Numbered from the stretch's first letter, positions 48,837-57,474 are shown. The stretch: 64,000 nucleotides of DNA from CADCVW01 sp964251385 (GCA_964251385.1 CAXUJK010000003.1:62001-126000), one strand, 5' to 3'. Notes: a model not told the origin generated them from the sequence alone. Program-made: numbers and translations.

Positions 48837-49700
48837 CTAAGACCCCTGCGACAAATTCACCGCCGCCGTCTTGCCGCGGCGGTCGACCTCGAGTTCGAAT
48901 TCGACGCGGTCGCCCTCGTTCAAGGACGACATGCCCGCGCGCTCGACGGCGGAGATGTGGACAAACGCGTCCGGCTGCCCGTCGTCGCGGCTGATGAACC
49001 CGAAACCCTTCATCGCGTTGAAAAATTTTACGGTTCCGCTCGCCTTTTCCCCAGTCAGCTGACGCTGTGGGCCACCCGCACCGCCGCCCGCGCCGCCCGC
49101 GCCGCCGCCATAACCGCCGCCCGCCGGGCCACGATCGCCGCGATCCTCGCGCGGAGGTGCGCGATCGCTGACCGGCATCGGCTCGCCCTCGATCTTGAGG
49201 TCGGTCGCCGAGATGCGGCCGCCGCGATCGACGAGCGTGAAGCCCAGCGGTTGTCCGTCGGCCAGACCGGTGAGCCCAGCCTGCTCGACCGCGGAGATGT
49301 GCACGAACACGTCCTCGCCGCCATCGTCGCGCACGACGAAGCCGAAGCCCTTTTGCGCGTTGAAGAATTTGACGACGCCCTTGCCTTCGCCGACGACCTG
49401 CGGAGGCATTCCGCCGCCACCTCCGCCACCCGAACGGAAGCCGCCACCTCCGCCACCGCCGGAGCGGAAACCGCCGCCACCGCCACCGCCGTAGCTGCTG
49501 CCACCGCCGCCGCCGCCATAGCTGCTACCGCCGCCGCCAAAACGGTCGCCACCACCGTAGCTGCTGCCGCCACCGCCACCGAAGCGATCACCGCCGCCGC
49601 CGCTGTTGCCGCCGCCTTCGAACCCGCCTTCACCGAAACCGTCGCGCTTGTCCCTGCCGCGACCGCCGCGTTCGCCGCGGCGCCCTTTGTCGAAACTCAT
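48837..49700 (-). CDS. Double cold-shock-domain protein with glycine-rich N-terminus
   Basis: A 287-residue RNA/DNA-binding protein. Residues 1-20 are Arg/Gly-rich (GRRGERGGRGRDKRDGFG). Residues ~21-97 are glycine-rich low-complexity sequence with GGSSYGGG and GGFRSGGG units. Cold-shock domain 1 is ~104-171 (GVVKFFNAQKGFGFVVRDD, VFVHISAVE). A second Gly-rich linker follows, then domain 2 at ~219-285 (GTVKFFNAMKGFGFISRDD, AFVHISAVE). Both keep the RNP1/RNP2 aromatic residues. Single-domain cold-shock proteins are ~70 residues; this fusion resembles the alphaproteobacterial two-domain type but adds an RGG/FG-like tail of the sort that drives RNA condensates. Confidence 0.92.
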   Translation of the reverse strand: MSFDKGRRGERGGRGRDKRDGFGEGGFEGGGNSGGGGDRFGGGGGSSYGGGDRFGGGGSSYGGGGGGSSYGGGGGGGFRSGGGGGGGFRSGGGGGGGMPPQVVGEGKGVVKFFNAQKGFGFVVRDDGGEDVFVHISAVEQAGLTGLADGQPLGFTLVDRGGRISATDLKIEGEPMPVSDRAPPREDRGDRGPAGGGYGGGAGGAGGGAGGPQRQLTGEKASGTVKFFNAMKGFGFISRDDGQPDAFVHISAVERAGMSSLNEGDRVEFELEVDRRGKTAAVNLSQGS

Positions 49701-49929
49701 GATCGTCCTGTTGCACTTTCCCGCGCCCGCCGTAGACAAAGACATCCGCGCTGGGCAGTCGCGGAACACCTGCGGCGCGGGTTTTCGGCGCACCTGCGAT
49801 TCGCGTAGCGTAAAATCGCAATCCGGGCGAGCGCTTTTCGCATTGCACCCGCATGGCACAAAAGGCGGTATGGCGTCCGTCGGCGGATGGTATGGCGTAC
49901 GCCGGCAGACTGGGGCAAGACCGCCTGCG
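49701..49929. other. Intergenic region between divergent cold-shock and TerC-like genes
   Basis: 229 nt with no gene. It should hold both promoters and a 5' leader for the cold-shock gene. Several GC-rich near-palindromes occur near 49880-49920 upstream of the TerC-like start. I looked for a manganese (yybP-ykoY) riboswitch, common before TerC/Alx genes, and could not match it. Confidence 0.4.
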
Positions 49930-50724
49930 ATGACCGATCTCGTCACGCTTTTCTCGCAGCCCGAAGTGTGGATCGCGCTCGTCACGCTGGTCGTGATGGA
50001 AGTCGTGCTCGGCATCGACAATCTCATCTTCATATCGATCCTGTCGAACAAGCTGCCGGAAGCTCAGCGGCAACGCGCGCGCAAGATCGGGATCAGCCTG
50101 GCGCTGATTATGCGGCTGGGGCTGCTGCTGACGATCAGCTGGTTGGTGGGTCTCAAGGCCACCGTGTTCGACCTCGGCATCGCGGGGCCGGCGACGAACG
50201 GGGTGCCGAGTTTTGAGACCGCCTTTTCCTGGCGCGACCTGATCCTGATCGCGGGCGGGCTGTTCCTGTTGTGGAAGGCAACCAAGGAAATCCATCACAG
50301 CGTCGACCCGACGCCGAACCAGGACGTGTTCGACACCGGCAAAGCCGCGGGGCTGACGTTCGGGTCGGCAATCGTGCAGATCCTGGCGCTGGACCTGGTC
50401 TTCTCCGTCGATTCGATCCTGACCGCGGTGGGCATGACCGATCATGTCGAGATCATGGTGGTGGCGGTCGTGGCGGCGGTCGCGGTCATGCTGTTCGCGG
50501 CCGACCCGCTGGCCGAATTCATCAACAACAACCCGACGGTTGTGATGCTTGCCTTGGGTTTCCTGCTCATGATCGGCGCGGTGCTGATCGCGGATGGGTT
50601 CGGCGTTCATGTGCCGAAAGGCTATATCTACACGGCGATGGCGTTCTCGGCGGGCGTCGAGTCGCTCAACATATTTGCCAGGCGGCGGCAGGCGCGGCGG
50701 CAAACGACGGGACAACGGGTTTGA
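49930..50724 (+). CDS. TerC-family integral membrane protein
   Basis: A 264-residue membrane protein with about seven helices. VVMEVVLGIDNLIFISILSNKLP near residue 20 carries the acidic in-membrane residues of the family, and ALDLVFSVDSILTAVGMTD near residue 155 is the second metal-binding signature. TerC/Alx/YkoY relatives export Mn2+ or help metal loading of secreted proteins. The ATG at 49930 is preferred over longer frames. The next gene starts inside its stop (TTGA), so it heads the rnd-lptCAB-rpoN transcript. Confidence 0.93.
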   Translation: MTDLVTLFSQPEVWIALVTLVVMEVVLGIDNLIFISILSNKLPEAQRQRARKIGISLALIMRLGLLLTISWLVGLKATVFDLGIAGPATNGVPSFETAFSWRDLILIAGGLFLLWKATKEIHHSVDPTPNQDVFDTGKAAGLTFGSAIVQILALDLVFSVDSILTAVGMTDHVEIMVVAVVAAVAVMLFAADPLAEFINNNPTVVMLALGFLLMIGAVLIADGFGVHVPKGYIYTAMAFSAGVESLNIFARRRQARRQTTGQRV

Positions 50725-51338
50725 GCGTATACTTCCACGAAGAAGATCTGCCGGCGGACGTGCTCGCCCCCGGTCCCGTCGCGGTCGATACCGAGGCGAT
50801 GGGGCTGCACAACCACCGCGACCGGCTGTGCGTGGTGCAGATTTCCGACGGGCGCGGCGACGAGCATCTGGTCCGGTTCGCGGCTGGCGGCGGCTATGCC
50901 GCGCCCAATTTGAAGGCCGTGCTGGCCGATCCGGACCGGCTCAAACTCTACCATTTCGCGCGTTTCGACGTCGCGATCATGCAGCAGTATCTGCAGGTCA
51001 TGGGCGCGCCGGTCTACTGCACCAAGATCGCCTCCCGGCTCGTGCGGACGTACACCGACCGGCATGGGTTGAAGGAACTGGTCAAGGAGCTGCTCGGGAT
51101 CGACTTGTCCAAGCAGCAGCAGTCCTCCGACTGGGGGGCGCCCGAACTGTCCGACGCGCAGCGCGAATACGCCGCCTCCGACGTGCGTTACCTCCACCGG
51201 CTGCGCGACGAATTGAACGCGCGCATGGTGCGGGAGGGTCGCATGGAGCTGGCGCAAGGGTGCTTCGATTTCCTGCCGCACCGCGCGCGGCTCGATCTGG
51301 CCGGATGGCCCGAGACGGACATCTTCGCGCATGCCTGA
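50721..51338 (+). CDS. rnd: Ribonuclease D-type 3'-5' exonuclease
   Basis: A 205-residue DEDDy exonuclease starting at TTG 50721, overlapping the TerC-like stop. The motifs are AVDTEAMGLHNHRDRLC (Asp-x-Glu), HFARFDVAIM (Asp) and YAASDVRYLHRLRD (Tyr-x3-Asp). Only the exonuclease domain is present; the HRDC domains of long RNase D are absent, as in other sphingomonad copies next to lptC. It would trim stable RNA 3' ends. Its end overlaps lptC by 8 nt. Confidence 0.93.
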   Translation: MSVYFHEEDLPADVLAPGPVAVDTEAMGLHNHRDRLCVVQISDGRGDEHLVRFAAGGGYAAPNLKAVLADPDRLKLYHFARFDVAIMQQYLQVMGAPVYCTKIASRLVRTYTDRHGLKELVKELLGIDLSKQQQSSDWGAPELSDAQREYAASDVRYLHRLRDELNARMVREGRMELAQGCFDFLPHRARLDLAGWPETDIFAHA

Positions 51339-51957
51339 CGATGTCGCCGACCGCCAGCGCCGGGCCGCGCCGGGCGGGAGCCACGACCGCGTCGTACGAA
51401 CCGCGCGCATCGCCTTGCCCCTGGGCGCGATCGCGCTGATCGGGCTCCTGACGCTCGCCCCGCTCGCCAAGGACCGCGACGCCAGCTTTTTGCTGGACAA
51501 GAACAAGGTCGACGTCGCGTCCGAACGCATGCGCGTCGAGGCGGCGCAGTATCGCGGTACCGACGACAAGGGGCAGGCGTTTTCGCTGACGGCGAAAGGC
51601 GCGGTGCAGCCGTCGTCGACCGACCCAATCGTGCGCATGAACGACTTGGCCGCGCGCATCCAATTGCGGGATGGCCCCGCGTCGCTGACCGCCGAACGCG
51701 GACGCTACGACATGAGCGCCGAACGCGTCGCGATGGACGGGCCGCTGACGTTCGAGGATTCGGACGGGTACAAGCTGACCACCAGCGACGTCGTCGCCGA
51801 CCTCAAGACGCGGACCATGGCGAGCGGCGGGCGGGTCGATGGGAAAATGCCCCTGGGGACGTTCACCGCCGGACGCCTGCGCGCCGATCTCGACGAGCGG
51901 CACGTCGTGCTGGACGGCGGCGCGAAGTTGAAAATCGTGCAGGGCGCGCTCAAATGA
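51331..51957 (+). CDS. lptC: LPS export protein LptC
   Basis: A 208-residue inner-membrane bitopic protein. One helix at ~25-43 (ARIALPLGAIALIGLLTLAPL) is followed by a periplasmic beta-jellyroll with SERMRVEAAQYRGTDDKGQA, LTAKGAVQPSSTDPIVRMND and GKMPLGTFTAGRLRADLDER. It links the LptBFG transporter to the LptA bridge. It overlaps rnd by 8 nt and lptA by four, in the usual order lptC-lptA-lptB-rpoN. Confidence 0.9.
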   Translation: MPDDVADRQRRAAPGGSHDRVVRTARIALPLGAIALIGLLTLAPLAKDRDASFLLDKNKVDVASERMRVEAAQYRGTDDKGQAFSLTAKGAVQPSSTDPIVRMNDLAARIQLRDGPASLTAERGRYDMSAERVAMDGPLTFEDSDGYKLTTSDVVADLKTRTMASGGRVDGKMPLGTFTAGRLRADLDERHVVLDGGAKLKIVQGALK

Positions 51958-52487
51958 CTTTCGTGGGTCAACGCTTTCTTCTCGCCGCTCCGCTGGCCTT
52001 TTTCGCCGTGGCCGCGAGTGCGCAAGGGACGTCCGCGCTGCGCGGGCACGACACCAACCAGCCCGTCGATTTCGACGCGCAACGGATCGAGGTGCAGGAC
52101 CGCGCCGACCGCGCCGTCCTGTCGGGCGATGTGCGGGTACGGCAGGGGTTGCTGACGCTCAACGCCGAACGCATCAACGTCGCGTACACGAGCACCGCCG
52201 GCATCGAAGTCGACCGCATCGACGCCAGCGGCGGCGTCACGGTGCGATCGCCGTCCGAGACCGCACGCGGCCAGTTCGCGGTCTACGACATCAATCGGCG
52301 GCTGATCACGATGGTGGGCAACGTCACGCTGCTGCGGGGCACCAACGAAGTGCGCGGCGGGCGGCTCGTCATCGACCTGACCACGGGGCGCGCGACGATG
52401 GACGGCGGCGGGTCGCGCGGCGCGAGCACGGGCGCCACGGGCGGGCGGGTCACCGGCCGGTTCAAGGTTCCACAGCGCAACAACTGA
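51954..52487 (+). CDS. lptA: LPS transport periplasmic protein LptA
   Basis: A 177-residue OstA-like beta-jellyroll protein. The signal peptide is FLLAAPLAFFAVAASAQG. Diagnostic motifs are QPVDFDAQRIEVQDRADRAV, LSGDVRVRQGLLTLNAERIN, and NVTLLRGTNEVRGGRLVIDL. LptA oligomers form the glycolipid bridge across the periplasm. The C-terminal ~30 residues are Gly/Thr-rich and probably disordered. Start ATG overlaps the lptC stop. Confidence 0.94.
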   Translation: MTFVGQRFLLAAPLAFFAVAASAQGTSALRGHDTNQPVDFDAQRIEVQDRADRAVLSGDVRVRQGLLTLNAERINVAYTSTAGIEVDRIDASGGVTVRSPSETARGQFAVYDINRRLITMVGNVTLLRGTNEVRGGRLVIDLTTGRATMDGGGSRGASTGATGGRVTGRFKVPQRNN

Positions 52488-52518
52488 CAAGCCCGTGCGG
52501 GCGTTCTAGGGAGCGTGC

Positions 52519-53286
52519 ATGAACGACGCGTCCCCGATCATACCCGCCGCGACGCTGGACCTGGCCGGCGGGCTCGACGTCGTCGAAATCGCCAAGAGCT
52601 ACGGCGCGCGCACCGTTTTGACGGGCGTCTCGCTGCACGTGTCGCGCGGCGAGGTGGTCGGGCTGCTCGGCCCCAACGGCGCGGGCAAGACGACGTGCTT
52701 CTATTCCATCATGGGACTGGTCAAACCCGATTCGGGCCGCATCCTGCTCGGCGGCGAGGACATCACGCCGCTCCCCATGTACCGACGCGCGGTGCTGGGC
52801 CTGGGCTATCTCCCGCAGGAAACGTCCATTTTTCGCGGCATGACCGTCGCGCAGAACATCATGGCGGTGCTGGAGGTGTCCGAGCCGGACAAGGGCGCGC
52901 GCCGCGACCGCTTGGAACAGCTGCTAGGCGATTTCGGCCTGACCGCCTTGCGGGACGCGCGCGCGATGGCGCTGTCCGGGGGCGAGCGGCGGCGATGCGA
53001 GATCGCGCGCGCGCTGGCGGCGGACCCCACGATCATGTTGTTAGACGAGCCGTTCGCGGGCATCGATCCGATCTCCATTTCGGACATCCGACATCTCGTG
53101 CTGGCGCTGAAGGAACGCGGGATCGGCGTTCTGATCACCGACCACAACGTGCGCGAAACGCTCGACATCGTCGACCGCGCCTGCATCATCTACGACGGCC
53201 GCGTGCTGTTCCAGGGCAGCCCCGAAGCGCTGGTCGCGGACGAGGACGTGCGGCGGCTTTATCTGGGCGAGAGCTTTTCGCTCTGA
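52519..53286 (+). CDS. lptB: LPS export ABC transporter ATP-binding protein LptB
   Basis: A 255-residue ABC ATPase. Walker A is GLLGPNGAGKTTCFYSIMGL, the Q-loop is GYLPQETSIFRGM, the signature is ALSGGERRRCEIARALA, Walker B is IMLLDEPFAGIDPI, and the H-loop His is in LITDHNVRETL. These are the LptB hallmarks. It powers extraction of glycolipid by LptFG, which are not in the window. AGGGAGCG precedes the ATG; rpoN starts 31 nt after the stop. Confidence 0.97.
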   Translation: MNDASPIIPAATLDLAGGLDVVEIAKSYGARTVLTGVSLHVSRGEVVGLLGPNGAGKTTCFYSIMGLVKPDSGRILLGGEDITPLPMYRRAVLGLGYLPQETSIFRGMTVAQNIMAVLEVSEPDKGARRDRLEQLLGDFGLTALRDARAMALSGGERRRCEIARALAADPTIMLLDEPFAGIDPISISDIRHLVLALKERGIGVLITDHNVRETLDIVDRACIIYDGRVLFQGSPEALVADEDVRRLYLGESFSL

Positions 53287-53317
53287 TCCGTTAGGCGTTT
53301 TGCGCTATGCCCCGCGC

Positions 53318-54733
53318 GTGGCCCTGACCCCCCGCCTCGATCTTCGTCAGTCGCAACAGCTCGTCCTGACGCCGCAGCTGCAGCAGGCGATCCAGCTGCT
53401 GACGTTGTCGAACATCGAAGTGGAGGCCGCGATCGCCGCCGAGGTCGAGCGCAACCCGTTGCTGAGCTTCGAGGGCGGCGAAGGCGGCACGGCCCCGACG
53501 AAAGCCGAGGTGCCGGAGGATGCTCCCGGTGCCGACGCGCTGATCGCGGCGGGCGCGGGCGAGGCGGACGCGCCGCTCGACATGGAGACGTCGCAGGTCT
53601 TCGGCGACCTCGAAGGCGGCAGCGGCGGTACGGGCGACGCCTTCGACTTCGAGCGCGTGGCGTGCGGCGAGGGGTCGTTGTGCGAACATCTGATGGCCCA
53701 GGCCGGGCTCGCCTTCGGTGGCGCGGACCTGGTCGTCGCGCGGGCGATCGTCGACGCGGTCGAGGACACGGGATATCTGGCCACCCCGTTGCGTGAGATC
53801 GCGGACGGAGTCGGCGTGCCGCTGGCGACCGCGCAGCGTGTGCTCGAGGTCGTGCAAACATTCGATCCGCCGGGGGTGGCGGCGCGGTCGCTCGCCGAGT
53901 GCCTGTCGCTGCAGGCACGCGTCGCGGACCGGTACGACCCGGCGATGGCGCGGCTGCTCGATAATCTCGAACTGTTGGGACGCGGCGACCTGCGCGCGTT
54001 GCGCCGCATCTGCGGTGTCGACGCGGACGATCTGGCCGACATGATCGCCGAAGTGCGCGCCTACGATCCCAAGCCAGGGTGCCGCTTTTCCGCGAGCGGG
54101 GCCGAGAACGGTGCGATCGTGCCCGACCTTTTCGTGTCGCGCACGCGCGATGGCTGGGCGGTCGAGTTGAACGCGGCCACCCTGCCCCGCCTGCTTGTCG
54201 ACCGGCGGTATCACGCCAGGCTCAGCGCGGGCGACAAGGGCGCGCGGGCGTTCGCGTCGGAGTGCCTGGGGCAGGCCAACTGGCTGTTGAAAGCGCTCGA
54301 CAGCCGCGCGCAGACGATCCTGAAGGTCGCGACCGAGTTGGTGCGCGAACAGGAGGCGTTCTTTGCGACAGGCGCGGCGGGGATGAAGCCGCTGACGCTG
54401 GCCCGCGTCGCCGACGCGATCGGCGTGCACGAAACCACCGTCGGCCGCGTCGCATCCAACAAATATCTGAGCTGCGAACGCGGGCTGTTCGAGCTCAAAT
54501 TCTTCTTCCCCAGCGGGGGCGAGGGTGCGTCGGCGGAGGCGGTCAAGAGCCGCATCCGCGCGCTGATCGGTGCGGAGACCGACGTGCTGAGCGACGACAC
54601 GCTCGTCGACCTGTTGCGTGGCGAGGGCGTGGAGGTCGCGCGGCGCACCGTCGCCAAGTACCGGGAGGCGTGCGGGATCGGGTCGTCCGTGGCGCGGCGG
54701 CGGCAAAAGGCCATCGACAGCGGCGGGGGTTGA
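53318..54733 (+). CDS. rpoN: RNA polymerase sigma-54 factor
   Basis: A 471-residue sigma-54. GTG 53318 gives MALTPRLDLRQSQQLVLTPQ, the canonical activator-interacting region I; an in-frame TTG at 53300 is less likely. The core-binding domain includes NPLLSFEGG and FDPPGVAARSLAECLSLQ. The DNA-binding region has LTLARVADAIGVHETTVGRV, and the C-terminal RpoN box is VARRTVAKYREACGI, with a small conserved change from the usual ARRTVAKYRE. It needs bacterial enhancer-binding ATPases, none seen in the window. No hpf follows, unlike many relatives. Confidence 0.95.
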   Translation: MALTPRLDLRQSQQLVLTPQLQQAIQLLTLSNIEVEAAIAAEVERNPLLSFEGGEGGTAPTKAEVPEDAPGADALIAAGAGEADAPLDMETSQVFGDLEGGSGGTGDAFDFERVACGEGSLCEHLMAQAGLAFGGADLVVARAIVDAVEDTGYLATPLREIADGVGVPLATAQRVLEVVQTFDPPGVAARSLAECLSLQARVADRYDPAMARLLDNLELLGRGDLRALRRICGVDADDLADMIAEVRAYDPKPGCRFSASGAENGAIVPDLFVSRTRDGWAVELNAATLPRLLVDRRYHARLSAGDKGARAFASECLGQANWLLKALDSRAQTILKVATELVREQEAFFATGAAGMKPLTLARVADAIGVHETTVGRVASNKYLSCERGLFELKFFFPSGGEGASAEAVKSRIRALIGAETDVLSDDTLVDLLRGEGVEVARRTVAKYREACGIGSSVARRRQKAIDSGGG

Positions 54734-54748
54734 TGGGCAAGGGTCGGC

Positions 54749-55657
54749 ATGCCCGACCTCGCCATCCTGTACGAACATCCGCGCTGGTTTTTGCCATTGT
54801 TCGCCGCGCTCGATGCGCGCGGCGTCGCGTACGCGGCGATCGATACCGGCGATCACCGCTACGACCCTGCCTCGCGCGACCTGCCGGCACCCGTCGTGTT
54901 CAACCGCGTGTCCATGTCGAGCTTCTTGCGGGCCGACGATCACCCGATCTTCTACGCCGCCTCGCTTCTCGCGCGCTGGGAAGGTCTTGGCGCGCGGATT
55001 GTCAACGGGCCTGCGGCGATGGCGGTCGACATGTCCAAGGCGCGGCAGATCGGGTTGCTGGCGGACTTGGGGCTGGCGAGCCCGCGAACGCTGGTCGTGC
55101 ACCGCATGGCGGACGTTGCCGCGGCGGCGGACGCGATCGGGTATCCGCTGATCGTCAAAGCCAATATCGGCGGATCGGGGGCGAACGTCGCGCGCTACGA
55201 GGACGCGGATGCGCTGGCGGCGGCGGTCGCGGATGGCTCGCTTCCACGAAGCATCGACCGCGTGCTGCTCGTCCAGGAGTATGTCCCGCCCCGCGGCGGT
55301 GTCACGACGCGCGTCGAGACGCTCGGCAGCAAATTCCTCTATGCGATCGACGTGGCGAGCAGTGGCGACACGTTCGACCTCTGCCTCGCCGACGTGTGTG
55401 CGGTCCCGGGCGAGATCGGCATGAGCGTCGGCGCGCCGACGCCGGAGGTCATCGAGGGCGTCGAAGCGCTCGCGGACACGATGAAGCTCGACGTCGGCGG
55501 GATCGAGTACATGATCGACGACCGCGACGGAACGCCTCGATTTTACGACATCAACGTACTGTCCAACTTCGTCGCCGATCCGGTGCCGATGCTCGGCTAC
55601 GACCCGCATGAACGGCTCGTCGACTTCCTTGTCGCCGCTATCGAGGAGCATCCATGA
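54749..55657 (+). CDS. ATP-grasp domain protein paired with a flavin monooxygenase
   Basis: A 302-residue RimK-like ATP-grasp protein. The central and C-terminal lobes show YPLIVKANIGGSGANVARYED (ATP Lys loop), LLVQEYVPPRGGVTTRVETL, and PRFYDINVLSNFVADP, where Asp/Asn ligate Mg. The N-terminal lobe (LAILYEHPRWFLPLFAALDA) resembles pre-ATP-grasp domains. Such enzymes join a carboxylate to an amine or thiol. Its stop overlaps the next gene's ATG (ATGA), so it is fused in translation to the LLM enzyme, and it lies 15 nt after rpoN. Substrate unknown. Confidence 0.87.
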   Translation: MPDLAILYEHPRWFLPLFAALDARGVAYAAIDTGDHRYDPASRDLPAPVVFNRVSMSSFLRADDHPIFYAASLLARWEGLGARIVNGPAAMAVDMSKARQIGLLADLGLASPRTLVVHRMADVAAAADAIGYPLIVKANIGGSGANVARYEDADALAAAVADGSLPRSIDRVLLVQEYVPPRGGVTTRVETLGSKFLYAIDVASSGDTFDLCLADVCAVPGEIGMSVGAPTPEVIEGVEALADTMKLDVGGIEYMIDDRDGTPRFYDINVLSNFVADPVPMLGYDPHERLVDFLVAAIEEHP

Positions 55658-56685
55658 GGTTCGGGTATTGGATGCCCGTTTTCGGCGGGTGGCTGCGCAA
55701 CGTCGTCGACGAGGGGATGGAGGCGAGCTGGGATTATGTGCGGCGGCTGACGCTGCGGTCGGAGGAGACGGGCTGGGACTTGTCGCTGATCGCGGAATTG
55801 AACCTCAACGACATCAAGGGGATCGAGGCCCCTGCCCTGGATGCCTGGTCTACCGCCGCCGCACTCGCCGCGGTCACGAGCCGGATTGAGCTGACGGTCG
55901 CGGTGCGGCCCAATTTCCACCAGCCCGCTCTGTTCGCCAAGCAGGCGGCGAACATCGATCGGATCAGCGGGGGGCGGCTGTCGCTCAACGTCGTGTCGTC
56001 CTGGTGGGCGGAGGAAGCGCGGTCGTACGGGCTGCAGTTCGACGAACATGCCGATCGGTACGCACGGACGCGCGAGTGGCTGACGATCGTCGACGGGCTG
56101 TGGCGGGAGACGCGGTTCTCGTTCGCGGGCGACATCTACCGGGTCGAGGATGCGATCGTCGAACCCAAGCCGCTAAAGAAACCGGTGATCTATGCCGGCG
56201 GCGAGAGCGATGCGGCCAAGACGATGATCGCGCGCCAGTGCGACGCCTACGTGATGCACGGCGACCCCCACGACGCGATCGCGCCCAAGATCGCGGACAT
56301 GCGCGAACGGCGGGAGGCGACCGGCCTGCCGCCGATGCGGTTCGGCATGGCGGCCTACGCCATCGTGCGCGACAGCGAGGCGGAGGCGCGCCGTGAACTG
56401 GCGCGGATCACGGCGATGCCTGCCGTGCCGCCGAAGGGCTTCGACAATTTCGAACAGTGGCTGACGGGCACCAAGCTGGAACGCGAACTCAAGCTGCAGG
56501 AATATTCGGTCAGCAACCGCGGCCTACGCCCCGATCTCGTCGGCACCCCTGAGCAGTTGCAGCAACGGATCGCGGCATACGAGGACGTCGGGCTCGACCT
56601 GCTCCTCCTCCAGTTCAGCCCGCAGGCGGAGGAAATGGACCGCTTCGCCGCCCAGGTCATCGCGCCGATGAAGGCGCGTTGCTAG
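55654..56685 (+). CDS. LLM-class flavin-dependent monooxygenase
   Basis: A 343-residue TIM-barrel oxidoreductase of the bacterial luciferase-like group. FGYWMPVFGGWLRNVVDEGM at the start, ELTVAVRPNFHQPALFAKQAAN, GGRLSLNVVSSWWAEEARSYG and YGLQFDEHADRYARTREWL fit the SsuD/SfnG-type alkanesulfonate or sulfone monooxygenases. It would use reduced FMN from a separate reductase. Coupling to the ATP-grasp gene suggests a two-step modification. The stop shares CTAG with the convergent DUF72 gene. Confidence 0.92.
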   Translation: MRFGYWMPVFGGWLRNVVDEGMEASWDYVRRLTLRSEETGWDLSLIAELNLNDIKGIEAPALDAWSTAAALAAVTSRIELTVAVRPNFHQPALFAKQAANIDRISGGRLSLNVVSSWWAEEARSYGLQFDEHADRYARTREWLTIVDGLWRETRFSFAGDIYRVEDAIVEPKPLKKPVIYAGGESDAAKTMIARQCDAYVMHGDPHDAIAPKIADMRERREATGLPPMRFGMAAYAIVRDSEAEARRELARITAMPAVPPKGFDNFEQWLTGTKLERELKLQEYSVSNRGLRPDLVGTPEQLQQRIAAYEDVGLDLLLLQFSPQAEEMDRFAAQVIAPMKARC

Positions 56686-57425
56686 CCTACGGGGCCGCCC
56701 AGCCGCGCGATCAGCGCCTGCGCCGCGGCGGGCGCGCGGATCTTGGCTCCGTTGATCGCGAACATGAAGACATCCCGGCTTTGCACCCAGTCTCGGGCCT
56801 GTAGCGCCCAGCGATCGAGCCCGGCCTCGTCGTACCCGGTCGGCACCTCCTCGCGCATCGCCTGCAGCCGCGCGTAGATGAAGTCGGCGGTGTCGGCGGC
56901 TATCGCGTGCGCAGCCGGGTCGAGCACCGCGACCGCGAGGCGGTGCGCCCGCGCCAGTTCGTAGAACGCGGGATCATCGAAGCTTTCGTGCCGCGCCTCG
57001 ACCGCATGGCGAAGCGGCACGCCGTCGCGCGCGTGCGGCAGCAGCTTCAGAAACGCCGCGAAGTCGTCCGCGTCGAACCGCTTTGTCGCCGCCATCTGCC
57101 ACAGGATCGGGCCGAGCTTGGGGCCGAGTTCGGTCAAACCCTGCCCCAGGAACTTTTGCACGCCCTCCCCGGCGTCCGCCAACACGCGGCGGTTGGTGCA
57201 GTAACGAGAACCCTTGATCGTGAAGACGAAACCGTCGGGCGTCGCCGCGGCCCACTTGCGAAAGCTGTCCGGTTTCTGCGTCCCGTAGAAGGTGGCGTTG
57301 ATCTCGATCGCCTGCACGGCGCGGGACGCATGTTCGAGTTCGCGCGCCTGCGGCAGGCCCGCGGGGTAGAACGTCCCGCGCCATTCGGGAAAATTCCAAC
57401 CGCCGATGCCGATCCGGATGTCCAT
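56682..57425 (-). CDS. DUF72 family protein
   Basis: A 247-residue TIM-barrel protein starting MDIRIGIGGWNFPEWRGTFY. AVQAIEINATFYGTQKPDSF, GFVFTIKGSRYCTN and HAVEARHESFDDPAFYEL are the DUF72 signatures. The ATG at 57425 is preferred over a longer frame. Function unknown; it is often near DNA metabolism genes. It diverges from the DUF427 gene across 49 nt. Confidence 0.93.
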   Translation of the reverse strand: MDIRIGIGGWNFPEWRGTFYPAGLPQARELEHASRAVQAIEINATFYGTQKPDSFRKWAAATPDGFVFTIKGSRYCTNRRVLADAGEGVQKFLGQGLTELGPKLGPILWQMAATKRFDADDFAAFLKLLPHARDGVPLRHAVEARHESFDDPAFYELARAHRLAVAVLDPAAHAIAADTADFIYARLQAMREEVPTGYDEAGLDRWALQARDWVQSRDVFMFAINGAKIRAPAAAQALIARLGGPVG

Positions 57426-57474
57426 GCGCTCTTGTGACGCGTCGCGCGTTGAAAAGCCAAGAAGGAGATTTCGC

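Noticed and set aside
49400..49640. CRISPR-like or minisatellite array
   Set aside because: The repetition is the glycine-rich coding region of the cold-shock protein; units are not of fixed length with unique spacers.
49850..49929. Manganese (yybP-ykoY) riboswitch before the TerC-like gene
   Set aside because: The conserved loop sequences could not be matched by eye; a covariance-model search would be needed to claim it.
53291..55651. 786-codon open frame antisense to rpoN and the ATP-grasp gene
   Set aside because: Spans two clear genes on the other strand; composition is that of an antisense shadow, and no motif is recognisable.
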